From positions 1-7,016 of the forward strand of contig NVTG01000067.1 in the NCBI GenBank assembly GCA_002401495.1: a stretch of 7,016 bases of DNA, in the 5' to 3' direction. Positions 6,421-7,016 of the stretch are shown here, one piece after another. Position numbers and translations under genes: made by a program. The notes beneath the pieces were generated by a model, which ran no database searches, was not told the origin of the DNA, and worked only from the letters and a program-made list of their open reading frames with translations. Source of the DNA: Candidatus Kaiserbacteria bacterium. GTDB taxonomy: Bacteria; Patescibacteria; Paceibacteria; UBA9973; UBA2100. Positions within the stretch are counted from its first letter, which is position 1; every line of letters begins with the position of its first letter.

Positions 6421-7016
6421 TTACTGGGCTGCACGCCATTCCGCGATCAGATCGTCATATTTGACGGTCTCACCCTGCGGTTTTTCGTTGTCGAGCGGCG
6501 GTTTCGGAGCGCCCGGCTGGTCGAACCAGTACTGGGCATCACGCTCTTCGTTCAGCTTCGGTGCACATTCGCCACCGATGCCTGCACGCTCCAGACGCTG
6601 CAGAACACGGTCCATGGAGTTCGCGAGGTTGTCCATGGCTTCCTGCGGGGTCCGTTCGCCGGTAACAGCTTCGGCAACGTTCTGCCACCAGAGCTGTGCC
6701 AGTTTCGGATAATCCGGAACGTTGGTACCGGTCGGCGACCACTGAACACGGGCCGGCGAGCGATAGAACTCAACCAGACCACCCCAGTTCGGTGCGACAT
6801 CGGTCAGTTCCTGGGTGTCCAGGTCAGACTGACGGATCGGTGTCAGACCGGTCAGGGTCTTCTTCAGCGAAACGGTTTTCGAGGTGGTGAACTGTGCATA
6901 GAGCCATGCAGCTTTGCGGCGCTCAAGCGGGGTGGACTTCATCAGAGTCCAGGAACCCACGTCCTGATAGCCAAGCTTCATGCCTTCTTCCCAGTACGGG
7001 CCGTGCGGCGACGGGG
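6421..7016 (-). CDS. ABC transporter solute-binding protein, C-terminal part (glycerol/sugar type)
   Basis: The gene runs off the right edge; 197 codons from the C-terminus are visible, and the frame stays open to base 7016. The visible sequence starts with PSPHGPYWEEGMKLGYQDVG and contains ERRKAAWLYAQF, GLTPIRQSDL, VQWSPTGTNVPDYPKLAQLWWQN and a tail with CAPKLNEERDAQYWFDQPGA and KPQGETVKYDDLIAEW. These fit the large carbohydrate/glycerol-type extracellular solute-binding proteins of alphaproteobacteria. In these, the periplasmic protein captures the substrate and delivers it to an inner-membrane permease and ATPase. The long C-terminal extension after the 'LERLERAG'-like helix recalls GlpV of rhizobial glycerol transporters, but this is from memory and the substrate is not proven. 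The signal peptide and partner genes lie outside the window. An apparent ATG at 6981 is internal. Confidence 0.88.
   Translation of the reverse strand, partial: PSPHGPYWEEGMKLGYQDVGSWTLMKSTPLERRKAAWLYAQFTTSKTVSLKKTLTGLTPIRQSDLDTQELTDVAPNWGGLVEFYRSPARVQWSPTGTNVPDYPKLAQLWWQNVAEAVTGERTPQEAMDNLANSMDRVLQRLERAGIGGECAPKLNEERDAQYWFDQPGAPKPPLDNEKPQGETVKYDDLIAEWRAAQ

Overview
The window looks like chromosomal DNA of a Gram-negative alphaproteobacterium. Moderate-to-high GC, a large methyl-accepting chemotaxis protein and a rhizobial-style glycerol/sugar binding protein suggest a marine Rhodospirillales such as Thalassospira. The genus is inferred from the general character of the proteins and was not tested by any search. 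Seven protein genes are supported. No tRNA, rRNA, CRISPR array, insertion sequence or phage gene was seen.

Left end (1-1262): two divergent genes. On the minus strand is a small multidrug resistance (SMR) transporter of the guanidinium-exporter type (Gdx/SugE). Its leader contains two hairpins with ACGA and ACGG loops just upstream of a strong Shine-Dalgarno (SD) sequence, the layout of a guanidine-II (mini-ykkC) riboswitch. This is the best-supported regulatory element here. On the plus strand, from a GTG start, is MobA, the molybdenum cofactor guanylyltransferase. The 260 bp between them also carries a 9-bp perfect inverted repeat that overlaps the likely exporter promoter.

Middle (1349-2905): two plus-strand genes 3 nt apart that I cannot assign to any family. 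The first encodes a soluble, helix-rich, probably coiled-coil protein with a Pro/Ser/Lys linker. The second encodes a 305-residue protein with one C-terminal membrane segment. They are locally less GC-rich than mobA and are the best candidate for an undescribed two-protein system, although nothing in the sequence says what it does.

Right part (2921-7016): three minus-strand genes. In transcription order they are the C-terminal part of an ABC-transporter solute-binding protein (cut by the window edge), a strong hairpin, a 775-residue chemoreceptor with a large periplasmic helical sensor, a rho-independent terminator, and an exported TPR/Sel1-like repeat protein. The last gene converges on the unknown pair with only 15 bp between stop codons.

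Both minus-strand start sites differ from the longest open frame. The chemoreceptor most likely starts at a GTG behind a consensus SD, and the exported repeat protein starts at the ATG that begins its signal peptide, downstream of the terminator. The intergenic regions (343-602, 1263-1348, 3809-3891, 6220-6420) hold the regulatory elements listed. No convincing promoter was found for mobA, the unknown pair, the chemoreceptor or the repeat protein.
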